This document shows positions 49,114 through 61,381 of a DNA stretch of 64,000 bases, piece after piece. The notes beneath the pieces were generated by a model. That model did no database searches and had not been told where the DNA came from. It saw nothing but the letters and a program-made list of their open reading frames with translations. Position 1 is the stretch's first letter; every line of letters starts with the position of its first letter. The position numbers and the translations under genes were made by a program. The stretch is from Oenanthe sinensis (Eukaryota; Streptophyta; Magnoliopsida; Apiales; Apiaceae), in NCBI GenBank assembly GCA_028671895.1, contig CM053813.1:45540501-45604500 (forward strand), read 5' to 3'.

Positions 49114-52100
49114 CGAGATGACCAATCATTTACCGAGCAAAAAGTTGATGGCACAGATCACAAAAAGGTATCGTGATCCCTTTGCCTCGTTCTTTCTTTG
49201 TGGGTGTTTGGGGTTCCATAAACTTAAAATAAGTAGCTTATTTTTTTTTATACATATTTTCATATTTTTTTTAAAGATAAATATTTGTTTTAGAATTTTA
49301 AAACCAAATATGAACTTAATTTTTTCTGAAAATAAGGACTTATTTCTGAAAAGTACATACGTCCCTACTTTTTTCCAAAAATAAGCCCTTATTTTCATAA
49401 GTAGCAGTTTGCCAAACAGGCCCTTTGTATTTGTATGTATCTGATTGTTTTACACTTTTACTATTCCCCCTGGCCCCTGCCACCCAATATTGACGTTTGA
49501 CGATAGCAGTATTCAAGAATAAAGTTGTGTGTGTTCCTTATATAAATATTTAAATAAAATTTATATAAAAAGAAAATATTTTTATATTTTATACTCTCTC
49601 TTCCATTTTGTATAAACTTGTTTGATTTTCATGGAAATTAAGAAAAGATAGTAAAAAAAATAAAATTATTTGAAAAGTGAGTAAAGTAGTTGAAAAGTAA
49701 TGTTAAAAAATAGTAAGTATAGTAGATTCATTTTTTTTTTGAACTTTCCCAAAAAAAATAAGGATTATACAAAATGAAACAGAGGAGTAATTATTTCCTT
49801 GAAATACGGATTTTTTAAATATATATTTTGTTTTATATTTATATAAAAATTTAGGCACTAATTTGTATGCAGTTATTTATGTTAAATTTTTTAAATATTT
49901 TTGGACTTATATTTATTAAATTTCTAATATTAATGGATTCTTTATATTATATTTTAATATTAATTTTATTAAAAATTATTTATAATTTTACTTTGGTAGA
50001 AAGTTGACTTAGGCTATGGGTCTCCCTTGATAGCCCTTTACTTGCGTTTTCGTAATATTGGACTCACTAAGTCCCAAATTAATTATATTATTTAATTTTT
50101 TTACGATTAATTTGACTCGATTTTGATAAATAGTTAGCAATTTTTTTTTATAGTTTCAGAAAATTGAAAAATATATTTTAAAATAAATTAAATATAATTT
50201 TCGATGATATAGTTTTTATAATATTTTTAATCATATACTATATGTAATTTTCAGTCAAATTTAATCAAAGAAAAGTCAAACTAATTTGAGACGGAGATAG
50301 TAAATTTTAGTAAATGTAAATGATTATTATTGCATTTAATTTAGTATCTTTGTTGTCGCATTTAACTTTCACGTCTACAAAGTATAATACTATCAGTATA
50401 TTCTTTGCATAAAATTTGCAAGTTAAGAGCATCTTTGAGGATATTTGAGAGATGCTTCCCTACTCTTAAATATAATATAAATGATTAATTTTCAATGATT
50501 TATTGTGCATTCATTTTTAACAATATTTTTTATATTTATATCTCATTTAGTTTTATATTATTAAAAATAATTTGGACTTATAAAAATATAAAAAAAAGTG
50601 AATAAAAAGAGATTATATTTTATAAAATATTAATTAAGAGTGAAAAGAAATTCTAAAAAATGAAAAGAAAAATGAGGCTGTTAATAATTTTAAGAGTTAT
50701 CAGTAGTCTTTTGAAACAACATTTTCATCCTCTCCACTGAAATTTGAAATTAAGAATTAAAATAAAAGTGTTCTAAACCATTGTCATGAAACTGATACAG
50801 TAATAATAATTTCTTCTTGTTAGTGTAATAACTTATATATTTTTAATTTATAACTTAAAAATTACATCTTAGCTAATTTTTCAAAACTTTATTACAAAAT
50901 AATAATATATCAATATAATTTTAGATAAAGTCTAATTTTATAAAAATACCTTCTCATAGTTATATATAAAATCTTTTATATCTTATATAATTTTCTGTAT
51001 CTTAAACTCCCTAATTTTATTTTTTAATTAATTATCAAATAAATCAAACGTGATATCATTCCATCCAGTAAACAAATTTAATTCCAGTTGGGTAACAAAT
51101 TTTCAAAACCAAATCAATTCAAACTTATTCAATTTACCGAGACGACCAATCATTTACCGAGCAAAAAGTTGATGGCACAGATCACAAAAAGGTATCGTGA
51201 TCCCTTTGCCTCGTTCTTTCTTTGTATTTGTATGTATCTGATTGTTTTACTATTCCCCCCTGGCCCCTGCCACCCAATATTGACGTTTGACGATAGCAGT
51301 ATCCAAAAATAAAGTTGAGTGCTTCCTTATATAAATATTTAAATAAAATTTATGTAAAAAGAAAATATTTTTATATTTTATATTCTCCTTCCCATTTTGT
51401 ATGAATTTGTTTGATTTTCACGGAAATTAAGAAAAGATAGTAAAAAAAAAAAGTTATTTGAAAAGTAGGTAAAATAGTGTTAAAAAATAGTAAGTATAGT
51501 AGGTTCATTTTTTTTGAACGTCTCAAAAAAGAATAAGGATCATACAAAATGAAACAGAGAAGTAGTTATTTTCCATGAAATACGGATTTTTTAATTATAT
51601 ATTTTATTTTATATTTATATAAAAATTTAGGCACTAATTTGTATGCAGTTATTTATGTTAACATTTTTAATTTTTTAAATATTTTTGAACTTATATCTAT
51701 TAAATTTCTAATATTAATAGATTCTTTATATTATATTTTAATATTAATTTTATTAAAAATTATTTATAATTTTACTTTGGTAGAAAGTTGACTTAGCTAT
51801 GGGTCTCCCTTGATAGCCCTTTACTTACGTTTTCGTAATATTGGAATCACTATGTCCCAAATTAATTATTTGATTTTCTTGTGGTTAATTTGACTCGATT
51901 TTGATAAATAGGTAGCAATTATTTTTTTTATAGTTTCAGAAAATTAAAAAATATATTTTAAAATAAATTAAATATAATTTTCAATGATATAGTTTTTATA
52001 ATTTTTTTAATCATATACTATATGTAATTTTCAGTCAAATTTAATCAAAGAAAAGTCAAATTAATTTGAGACGGAGATAGTAAATTTTAGTAAATGTAAA

Positions 52101-52912
52101 TTATTATTATTGCATTTACTTTAGTATATTTGTTGTCGCATTTAACTTTCACGTCTACAAAGTATAATACTATCAGTATATTCTTTGCATAAAATTTGCA
52201 AGTTAAGAGCATCTTTGAGGATATTTAAGAGATGCTTCACTGACTCTTAAATATAATATAAATTATTAATTTTCAATGATTTATTGTGCATTCATTTTTA
52301 ATAATATTTTTTATATTTATATCTCATTTAGTTTTATATTATTAAAAATAATTTGGACTTGTAAAAGTACAAAAAAAGTGAATAAAAAGAGATTATATTT
52401 TATAAAATATTAATTAAGAGTGAGAGGAAACTCTAAAAAATGAAAAGAGAAAAAGGCTGTTAATAATTTTAAGAGTTATTAGTAATCTTTTGAAACAACA
52501 TTTTCATCCTCTCCACTCAAATTTCAAATTAAGAATTAAAATAAACAGTCGTTCTAAACCATTGTCATGAAACTGATACAGTAATAATAATTTCTTCTTG
52601 TTAGTGTGATAACTTATATATTTTTAGTTTATACCTTAAAAATTACATCTTAGCTAATTTTTCAAAACTTTATTACAAAATAATAATATATCAATATAAT
52701 TTTAGATAAAGTCTAATTTTATAAAAATACCTTCTCATATTTATATATAAAATCTTTTATATCTTATATGATTTTCCGTAAACTTAAACTCCCTAATTTT
52801 ATTTTTAAATTAATTATCAAATAAATCAAACGTGATATCATTCCATCCAGTAAACAAATTTAATTCCAGTTGGGTAACAAATTTTCAAAACCAAACCAAT
52901 TCAAACTTATTA
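49114..52912. repeat. 1.8-kb tandem direct duplication
   Basis: Unit 1 is 49114-51137 and unit 2 51138 to about 52912. Both start CGAGA-Y-GACCAATCATTTACC and proceed colinearly through CAGATCACAAAAAGGTATCG, TATTGACGTTTGACGATAGC, TAGAAAGTTGACTTAG, CACGTCTACAAAGTATAATA, CTGATACAGTAATAATAATT and CAATTCAAACTTATT. They differ by scattered substitutions and small indels, plus a 222-bp insertion in unit 1. The phrase TTACCGAG lies at the junction and again just inside unit 2. Short open frames at the unit starts match nothing I know. Confidence 0.93.
49197..49428. mobile_element. 222-bp MITE in unit 1 only
   Basis: The insertion 49202-49423 is flanked by TTTGT on both sides (49197-49201, 49424-49428). 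Ends GGGTGTTTGG and CCAAACAGGCCC are inverted copies. The interior is A/T-rich and self-complementary (ATAAGTAGCTTATTT, AAATAAGCCCTTATTTT). Unit 2 has the empty site TTCTTTCTTTGTATTTG at about 51216. It therefore inserted after the tandem duplication. Superfamily uncertain. Confidence 0.82.
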
Positions 52913-53216
52913 AATTCAAATTATAGTCACCTTCACGCCTCTTTCACCAATAATACTTTAATTATTATAATTATACTTTAGCTTTCAATCTCCTATTCTT
53001 TTCACTAACCTATAAAAGCAAAAAGTGACTCGACAATAAAAAACAAGATAGACGTGTCACAAAACAAAACAAACACTAATAATTTTAAATTATTAAATTA
53101 CACAATTAGGCTAATAAATTAATAATCAAATCAAAACATTTAAAAAAAAAAAAACCCAACCTTTTACAATCCCTCTGGGTTAGGGGTTCTGATCTTTCAG
53201 AATATCCTCCTTTTTT

Positions 53217-53300
53217 CTATAAAACCCTAAATAATACACACACCTATACATACAAAATATATATCCACCTACGGCATCTCCAGCTCTCATCTCCACCAAG
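53217..53300 (+). promoter_or_regulatory. MTP1 core promoter and leader: TATA box, telo-box
   Basis: CTATAAAAC at about 53218-53226 is a good plant TATA box. It overlaps AAACCCTAA (53222-53230), a telo-box, often found in promoters of housekeeping genes. A short leader then runs to the donor CACCAAG/GTAACT at 53300/53301. The transcription start, probably near 53250, is inferred. Confidence 0.6.
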
Positions 53301-55201
53301 GTAACTATCTAAATTAATGTATATGTATTGATGATTATACTCATATACACATGCAGCTAGCTTAGACTATGATTATGTTAGTGTTTGTTTATGATTTATA
53401 TTGTTTTTATTGATTTTTTAGTTAGTTTTGTTATTTTTTGAATCATATGATGTTGTTTGTGTAATTATGAGTAGTATGTAGATTTGATTTGTTGATTTTT
53501 GAATGAAGCTGGAGAATTGAGTTATCGAAATTTCGAATAATTTAGTACTCGTGGTGGCCTTGTCTTGTTTTTTCGTCTTTTTGTATCGGTTGTTATTACT
53601 TTCTTGTTGATACTTATAAGTCTGTAAAATACGTAGATTATAGTTGTTGTGAACTTGTTTTATCGACTGTATGTTGACGGTAATGCTTCGAGGGTAAATA
53701 TTATTTATGTTGTATTAGCATATTATCTATAGTTATGTAGTGCATTTTACAAATAGTTTGATTGTTAGCCCTATATGTTTATAGGGTTGAATTTAATGAA
53801 AAATCTTATATGGAGTACTAATCAGAGAACATATATGTTCTGCATTATATTATGCAATATATAATAAGATATAAGGTTCTCCATATAACTTTTGCGTATG
53901 TTTATATATATAATTGATATAGTGTTTGCTTTGTATTTCATTTGTGCATAGTGATGTATATTTGATTGAATTGTATATGAGCAATTTAGTATATTTTGTG
54001 TAATATTTGATGGTTGTGTAAGTTGGACAGTGAATTTACGAGGAATGAAATTGTTCTTAATGAGTTAAAATGATAATTGTTATAATATGGCTGGATGTAT
54101 ATAACTTTAACTGAAAGTTCACATGTAAATGGCGTGGGCGCTGTATGATGCCACGGTGGGCCCAATGGCTTTTTCGTAACGCCGCATTAAACTTGCATAT
54201 ATAGAAGCATATTTCTGATTATTATAATATGTGGTTTAAGCTTTCTGTTTCAAGATCTGGGATTCTCTTCCATTTTATTTCTCATTATATTCTACATTCA
54301 ACATCTAAGGTACGTATATGTTTTCTTGCTATAGTTTTGTTTGAGAATTTTAGCTACTTTGTTTTGTTAGTTGGTTGTACTAAATTATTGATTGTGTGGG
54401 TGAATGTTAGTGGTCGTACTAAATTATTGATTGTCTAATGGGTGTTGTATTATAGCCTTGATGTTAAGATCTTTTTCGCACCATATTTTGTTCATTTCAT
54501 CCTATAAACATATGGAATTCTATTACAGATAGTGTTATTGAGGAATTTTTCTCTAGATACTGCATAAGTCTTTTTCCTTGTACCCTTTTTATACTCTCTC
54601 ATTGTCTTCTAGATCTTTTAAATCTGAGTACGTTCCTTAAGCTTTGCTCTTCTGTTTTGACTATTTAAATTTAACTTGGAAATTGATGGAATTTTCATAG
54701 TGTGATGGCCTAGTGTATGTCTAAATTTTAAGAAAAACAACGCTTTGCATTTACTTCACAATACTTGTAGTTTACTTTATTATATCATGATTGTCATAGG
54801 AATCTGCAAAGTGACCTTAAAAGTCACTCCCTTAACGGATGGTTGAGGGTGTTGAAGGCAAAATGGGCGTGTGAGTGTGTTCAATTGGCAAAAAATAAAT
54901 AAATTAGCGAAACAAGAAAAGGTTCAAAGTCTGAAATTTCGGAGCACATATATTATTTGCATGCTGTTTTGTGGTAACTTTTATGTTAGCTAATATAATC
55001 TTTCTGAGTTTAAATTTAGGATTTTGCAAATTGAATTAGAAGTCTGGAGTATCTCTATTTTTTTTTGGAAAACAGACAATTGTAGGCTTCTGGTTGTATG
55101 CCTGCATTTTTACTTTTTTGTAAGTTTTACTAGCACATTAGTATAATATTATATCTATCCATATAGATGTCATTTAACACGTTGACATTGTAAATTTTCA
55201 G
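53301..55201 (+). other. 5'UTR leader intron of MTP1
   Basis: GT donor at 53301 and AATTTTCAG acceptor ending at 55201, immediately before the ATG at 55202. The 1.9 kb is T-rich with no open exon between, typical of a plant leader intron. Plant MTP1 genes usually have an intronless coding region with such an intron; leader introns often raise expression. Confidence 0.7.
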
Positions 55202-56461
55202 ATGGATATGCAACATTCTGAACAAGGGCACATCATTGAGGTATGCGGAGATATTCAAATTCAAGAGAAGACATCTGGTGTGAATAAAATTTGTGATGGA
55301 GCACCATGTGGATTTTCTGATGCTAAATCCAGTCCCAAAGAGGCAAAAGAACGTTCAGATTCTATGCGAAAGCTTTTGATTGCTGTTGTGCTCTGCATCA
55401 TTTTTATGACTGTAGAAGTTGTTGGTGGTATTAAAGCCAACAGTCTAGCAATCTTGACAGATGCTGCTCATGATGTTGCTGCTTTTGCAATTTCATTGTT
55501 TTCACTGTGGGCATCAGGATGGGAAGCTACCCCTCGCCAGTCCTATGGTTTTTTCCGAATTGAGATACTGGGAGCTTTGGTCTCAATTCAGATGATATGG
55601 CTACTTGCTGGGATCCTTGTCTATGAAGCCATTTCAAGATTTTTTTATGAAACAGGTGAAGTTCAGGGCTTCCTTATGTTTCTTGTTGCTGCTTTCGGTT
55701 TAGTGGTTAATATTATCAAGGCTGTTCTGTTGGGCCACGATCACGGCCACGGCCACGGCCACAGCCACGATCACGGTCACGGTCACAGTCACGATCACGG
55801 TCATGGCCATGATCATGGTGATTCAAATGAGCATAGCCATGAGAATGCGGATAATATGCACACCCATGGAATTACGATCAAAACACAAGTGCTGAACAAA
55901 GCTGGCCATTCCAAACATAACAAGGATCATCACCATGCTCATGAAACAGATCTTACCCTGCCTTTGCTTGGTCCTTCCTCTGAATCTGAAGGTGAACATA
56001 ATAAGCAGAAGAAGCAACGGAACATAAATGTTCAGGGTGCATATCTTCATGTATTAGGGGATTCAATTCAAAGCATTGCTGTGATGATTGGTGGAGCAAT
56101 TATATGGTATAAACCTGAATGGAAGATTATTGATTTAATATGCACGCTTGTTTTCTCTGTGATTGTGCTGGGAACTACTATCAACATGTTGCGAGACATA
56201 TGGGAGGTTTTAATGGAGAACACTCCCCGAGAAATTGATGCAACAAGGCTTGAGGAGGGACTTTGTGAGATGGACGAGGTAGTTGCAATACACGAGTTGC
56301 ATATATGGGCAATTACAGTCGGTAAAGTGCTACTAGCTTGTCATGTAACAGTGAAGCCTGAAGCTGATGCTGACATGGTACTGGACAAGGTTGTGGACTA
56401 TATTAAGGAGTATAATATCAGTCATGTAACTATCCAGATAGAAAGAGAGTTGCAAACTTAA
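55202..56461 (+). CDS. MTP1: MTP1-type vacuolar Zn2+/H+ antiporter (CDF family), TM2 zinc site altered
   Basis: Single-exon, 419 residues. MTP1 exchanges cytosolic Zn2+ for vacuolar H+ at the tonoplast and gives zinc tolerance. Visible: N-terminal CDGAPCGFSD, six hydrophobic segments, a His-rich loop (residues ~179-249, HDHGHGHGHSHDHGHG...) between TM4 and TM5, and the cytosolic C-terminal domain with AIHELHIWA and NISHVTIQIER. The TM5 zinc pair is intact (H283-VLG-D287). In TM2 the family has TDAAHLLSDVAAF, giving the HxxxD pair; here the text is TDAAHDVAAF, so three residues (LLS) are missing and His90 sits next to Asp91. This would distort the transport site and shorten TM2. Otherwise the protein is well conserved, with YIKEYN one residue shorter than usual YIRREYN. 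Start follows the leader-intron acceptor directly. Confidence 0.96.
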   Translation: MDMQHSEQGHIIEVCGDIQIQEKTSGVNKICDGAPCGFSDAKSSPKEAKERSDSMRKLLIAVVLCIIFMTVEVVGGIKANSLAILTDAAHDVAAFAISLFSLWASGWEATPRQSYGFFRIEILGALVSIQMIWLLAGILVYEAISRFFYETGEVQGFLMFLVAAFGLVVNIIKAVLLGHDHGHGHGHSHDHGHGHSHDHGHGHDHGDSNEHSHENADNMHTHGITIKTQVLNKAGHSKHNKDHHHAHETDLTLPLLGPSSESEGEHNKQKKQRNINVQGAYLHVLGDSIQSIAVMIGGAIIWYKPEWKIIDLICTLVFSVIVLGTTINMLRDIWEVLMENTPREIDATRLEEGLCEMDEVVAIHELHIWAITVGKVLLACHVTVKPEADADMVLDKVVDYIKEYNISHVTIQIERELQT

Positions 56462-57430
56462 TGAAATGCAATCAGTGTCATGTAAACTAGTTGTGGCTCT
56501 GGAATCGAGGCTTTTGTATGCAGGAAAAAAGATCTGTTATGTCGCTCGGGTATGATTTTCATGTTCTACAAGTATGATGTAATAACTTGGGCAAATATGA
56601 TTTATACTCTTTCATTTATCATAGTATGTTTATGCAGTCCTGCTTCTTATGAAGTCCTCTTGCCAGTAAATGTTTAAATCTGGTTCATATTTGGAATTTC
56701 TTTGCTCGTGTACTTATTTATGGGTTGCTTGTATAAAGATGGGTTAGCAAACAATATCCTACAAATTTTAATTATCTAATAATGAATTGGATGCTCTTTT
56801 TGTGTTCAAAGAAATGTTATTATTCTTAAAATTATGAGTTGAAGACGATTTATAATTATTTACATAGTCTGTTGCATGATCTATAATCATTTGCTTAGTC
56901 TGTTGCATTTTGGTAGCCAGGTTTTGCACTAATTTTCAAAAGTGGTTGAGTTTTCAAATTGCTGGCCAAAATTTGTATTGATTTTAATAACAAATATAAA
57001 AATTAAAATCGATCAAAATTGTATTTTGATACATTTTATTTATGGATTTATTTTACCCTAACAAAAAAAATAAATCTAACATGAGTCGTATATTAAATAT
57101 TGAATGTTGATTATATTTATTGATATTTTAGAGTTCAGTCAGGATCAACGGATTGATGGATTTTATAATAACCCTAGTTCTTACTAAGAAAAAACATCAA
57201 AGTAACAGCGAATGAAAAATAAGTAACTTCGTACAAATCATTAAATCAAATAATATACGTTTTACTAAATAAGTCAACGATGAACACAAAATGTTACCAT
57301 CAGCTTTTCATCTTATTCTTATTCTTCAAGCAATTTCTTTATAGAATGAACAAATTTGTGATGATATTTTCCCAAAATGAACGTTTTGGTGTCAAGATAC
57401 TAGAGCAAGAATAATAAAAAGTAGAACTTT
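56462..57430. other. MTP1 3' flank and intergenic DNA
   Basis: The first few hundred bases should be 3'UTR (AATAACTTGGGC...TTTATCATAG region near 56580-56625). Beyond that, AT-rich DNA without a recognisable gene. Confidence 0.4.
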
Positions 57431-57870
57431 AGATGATAAAAAATAATTAGGGGTTTTTTCAAAAATACCTAAGGATAAATTTTTTTTTGCAAAAAATACT
57501 GATTTTTTTAAAAAACATTTTACAAAAATACGATTTTTTAATTTTTTTTGCAAAAATACGGTTTACAACCATATTTGCAACTGTAATAAATCGAAATCAA
57601 CCACAAATACAATTTTAAAATTTAGTAAAAATAATTATTTTTTGATTGCATAATACGTTGTTTAACAAGTTACACAGTTAAAATCAAAATGAAACCATAA
57701 ATGCAATCAAAAGCAACTTCAATTATTTTTCTGAAAAATAAAAAAATAAGTTGCATCCGGTTGCTTTTGTTTGCAAACTGTATTTTTGCAAAAAAAAAAT
57801 TAAAAGGTGGCAAAATCGCAATTTTTTTTAAAAAAAGTAGTATTTTTGGTAATTTCTCAAATAATTAATA
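57431..57870. repeat. A/T-rich inverted-repeat-like element upstream of the pyrophosphatase
   Basis: TAGGGGTTTTTTCAAAAATACC on the left and GTATTTTTGGTAATTTCTCAAATAATTA on the right face each other. The interior repeats TGCAAAAATAC, CGGTTTACAACC, GTTGCATCCGGTTGC and GCAAACTGTATTTTTGC. This resembles a MITE, but the end points and target duplication are not clear. Confidence 0.45.
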
Positions 57871-58190
57871 CATTGATACTTGATAGACAGCATATAGATT
57901 TGCACCAAAGGTTAAATAAGTGAGAATATAAATGGTACATATGTTACATCTATATGAAAAGTCTACACATTTGTGCGTCGAAACAGGATTATGCATGATT
58001 CCACCACCACCATTTGGAAAGCACGTACTTGATTCTCTTGTCTCTCCTTCCTCAATTTACTCTCTGTCTCTCTCTTTTAACAGATATGCACGTTTGTCTA
58101 CCCTTCTTTCTAGTTCTTGCATGAATCATACACCTCTGTATAAATATATAAGTGGGATAGTTGATATTGTTTGATTCATTAACAAGAAAT

Positions 58191-59646
58191 ATGAGCACTG
58201 AGGAGGAAGGTGCACCAAAGACTCCGAGTGGAGGCAAGGCTCCTAAATTGAATGAGAGAATCCTCTCATCTTTGTCAAGGAGACAAGTTGCAGCCCATCC
58301 ATGGCATGATCTTGATATTGGTAACTAACTATGTTCTAATTTATCGATCGATTTATGGGTGTTGGTCATTTTTGGCAGAAAATGTCGAAAATAACACATC
58401 TAAACTTATAGCATGAAGTCATATAAAATGCATTATATTTTAATTTGCCATTTTAAACACTTAATCATCTATCCATCTATCATAGCTTGTAAAATTATTG
58501 TTTCACAAATTTGATAACAAGTGATTAATTAATCCAGGACCTGGAGCTCCACAGACTGTCAACGTTGTAAGTACTTGCTACTGTTCCTTCGATGTTCTTA
58601 TTCTGATTCGTGCCCTGTCATCTGTCAATGTACCCACTTGATTCTCTTGATCAATTCACAGGTCTGCGAGATTACTAAAGGAAGTAAGGTCAAGTATGAA
58701 CTTGATAAGAAAACTGGTCTCATCAAGGTACTTGCCACAAGACCGAGTAGTATACCCGAATCTAATTACTTCAGTTGTTTGTCGAATCAGTAACTGACAT
58801 TTTGCCTTCCTTTTCCACCAGGTCGATCGTATCTTATATTCCTCGGTTGTCTATCCTCACAATTACGGATTCATTCCTCGAACATTATGTGAAGATAATG
58901 ACCCCATGGATGTATTGGTCTTGATGCAGGTTAATTTAATCCCTGGCCTAAAATTTTAAATGTATCTATGATGCTAAATTGGAATATAGCAAGCAAACCA
59001 TATATTAACTTCTGCAACAACAGGAGCCAGTCATTCCTGGATGCTTTCTCCGTGCCAAGGCTATAGGACTGATGCCTATGATTGATCAGGTGTGTTTGGA
59101 TGCTTAAAACAAGACCTTTCTAGTCTTAAAGATACAAATTATGCATTACTTTCCTTTATGCATCTTATATATAGGGAGAGAAGGATGACAAAATTATTGC
59201 AGTGTGTGCTGACGATCCAGAGTATCGTCATTATACTGATATCAACCAACTTCCCCCACATCGCCTGATGGAGATCCGTCGCTTCTTTGAAGATTGTAAG
59301 CTTTTGTTAAAATATGTTAACTTGCTCTTAATCTAGTATAGAATTACTAATAGAGTTTTCCTCGATGAATGATTCTAGACAAGAAGAATGAAAACAAGGA
59401 GGTTGCAGTGAACGAGTTTCTGCCTCCAGCTACAGCTCATGAAGCAATCCAGCATTCCATGTAAGTTTAATCACTATGTTTCAAAAATCACAATCATATA
59501 CCAATCATAGTATCTTATAACGTCCACCTAGATTATAACGCTAATTTTCTACATTAGTTTCTTTAGCTGACAAATTATCAGTAGCCTTTACCTTGCACTG
59601 CAGGGACCTTTATGCTGAGTACATCTTGCACAGCTTGAGGAAATAG
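58191..59646 (+). CDS. Soluble inorganic pyrophosphatase (family I)
   Basis: Predicted 214 residues in eight exons: 58191-58320, 58538-58566, 58662-58727, 58822-58929, 59024-59089, 59175-59295, 59379-59460, 59604-59646, all GT-AG and in phase. The enzyme hydrolyses PPi to two phosphates with Mg2+, pulling biosynthetic reactions forward. The body carries HPWHDLDIGPGAP, GSKVKYELDKKTG, YSSVVYPHNYGFIPRT, the family signature DNDPMDVLVL (100-109) with its metal-binding aspartates, and DDKIIAVCADDPEY. The short acidic N-terminus has no transit peptide, matching the cytosolic plant PPA isoforms. The C-terminus (AYEYILHSLRK-like) is complete. Start: the first ATG, in the context AAGAAATATGAGC, giving the usual family length. 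Confidence 0.96.
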
Positions 59647-60706
59647 CTGGGGAGAATATGGTCCCAATCAATAATTTCTTATGGTCGTGCTACCTGAAGC
59701 CTATCATCTGAGATTACAGACCAACTGCCATTATTTTTCTTTACGAATGTTGTTTGTTTATTCATTATACACATTGACAAATTTTAACTAGTTACTGATA
59801 AAATGCCATTTTGTTGAGCTATTGTTTGAACTGCTGTCAGGCAATTTCTGTGTATTTACTTCATATTAAAGATATAAAATCTCTACATGGGAGCTTTACT
59901 TTAGTTGAGACCCCTGGTAATAGTATTATCGACATACTGGTGTGTAAATGAGCCGATCATCATTAGAATGTGTTAATTATATTCTACTAGCAATTTTTCG
60001 AATAATAAAAACGAACTACTATCAGATAAGAGTAAGATACAAAAAGAATATTACTGTGAGGTCAAACTATAACATATCTACTTTGCAGTAAAACTGTTAT
60101 TGTGAAATTCCTCTTTGTCAGTCTTTTGTTCCGCAAGTTTAGGGACGGTTTACTTGGACACTTTTCCAGAAAAATTTTCTAGGAAAACAGAAAAAAATGA
60201 ACATACGTTCCATTTAGATATTTTCCAAGGAAAAAACAGGAAAACTAAAAAACCTTGTTTTCTAAATTATAACTGTGATTTAGAAAATTTTGGAAAAAAG
60301 CTTTTAGATGTTTTCTAATCTTTAAAAACAGAAAACACGGTAAACTTTTGCTGGAGATCCTCTTCGAACCCTAGGACTACAGGAGTTTTTTAACCTTATG
60401 TGACTAATACATGTATAGTTTTGGTGGGTGATTTGATACATCAAAATAATAGTACTCAAACCATTAACAAGAATTAACATATATGTGATCATTTATTATT
60501 CTAATAAATTGTAATTTAATTTCCTTTTTAAAATACAATAAATGTTTGTATTAATATGAACTTATTTGATTTTAATTATATAGAAAATTTAAAAATTGAA
60601 TTTCTATAAATATATAGTGTTACAACAACTATCTATTAAATAATTTTTTTTTGTTTTTTTATTAGAAATAAAAATTAAAACTAGAAAATTGATCCGAATT
60701 AATGAT
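59647..60706. other. Pyrophosphatase 3' flank with MITE-like DNA
   Basis: 3'UTR then AT-rich DNA. About 60140-60340 contains TTTAGGGACGGTTTACTTGG and many GAAAA/TTTTC phrases (CCAGAAAAATTTTCTAGGAAAAC). Similar phrases resume at 61385-61500 after the solo LTR, so an older element may have been split by it. No gene. Confidence 0.4.
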
Positions 60707-61381
60707 GTACGTGTAATATCACGTATTTTTTCTAGAATAATAAAATAGATTAATAATAAAAAGGATTAAAATTGGATAGATATTAAGAATTAAAATTATA
60801 TTAGAATAACGTATTTTCGAATATGGGTCGGATTAGATTCATATTTGGTTTTGGTGTAGGGTTTTGAAACTTTATATATATATTGAGATCTCCTTATTTT
60901 TTCATATTCTTTTCGAGATACCAAGACTAAACAGTTGCAAATCTCTCTCGATACACAAATCCTTATTCTTTTTATTCATCTTTGTTTGCAAAATTCGTAG
61001 GATTTTTCATACACAATTCAACTGTCTTGTAAAATTCATTATAAATTCATCATAAGTCGGAATAAGAATAAGAAAGTGTATCGAAAAGTTATGTGCATAG
61101 TTATCGTATCGAAAATTATGTTTTGTTATATGTATTACTTGTTACTTGGCCCGACTAGTTGGATTAGTTAGTTACTTGTTGAGTTGTGTAGTTCATTACT
61201 TGTAATTTTGAGGAAAATGAAGTGTATTGAATTTCGAAGATTTTAGATTTGGAGTAGATTGGTTGTTGATTCGTCATTGTTAGCTGCGCGTAATAATTAG
61301 CTTTGTAATAGAAATTTAGATTAATAATTGTATAGTTTTGCTCGAATTAATAATCCGAAAAAGGCGGGCTGTTACAGTACA
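60707..61381 (+). mobile_element. 665-bp solo LTR
   Basis: The element spans 60712-61376, starts TGTAATATCACG and ends GGCGGGCTGTTACA (TG...CA). Flanks GTACG (60707-60711) and GTACA (61377-61381) form a 5-bp duplication with one change. Inside is a TATA-like TATATATATATTG near 60883 followed by CAAATCTCTCTCGATACAC, as expected of an LTR promoter and R region. No internal coding sequence. Confidence 0.7.
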
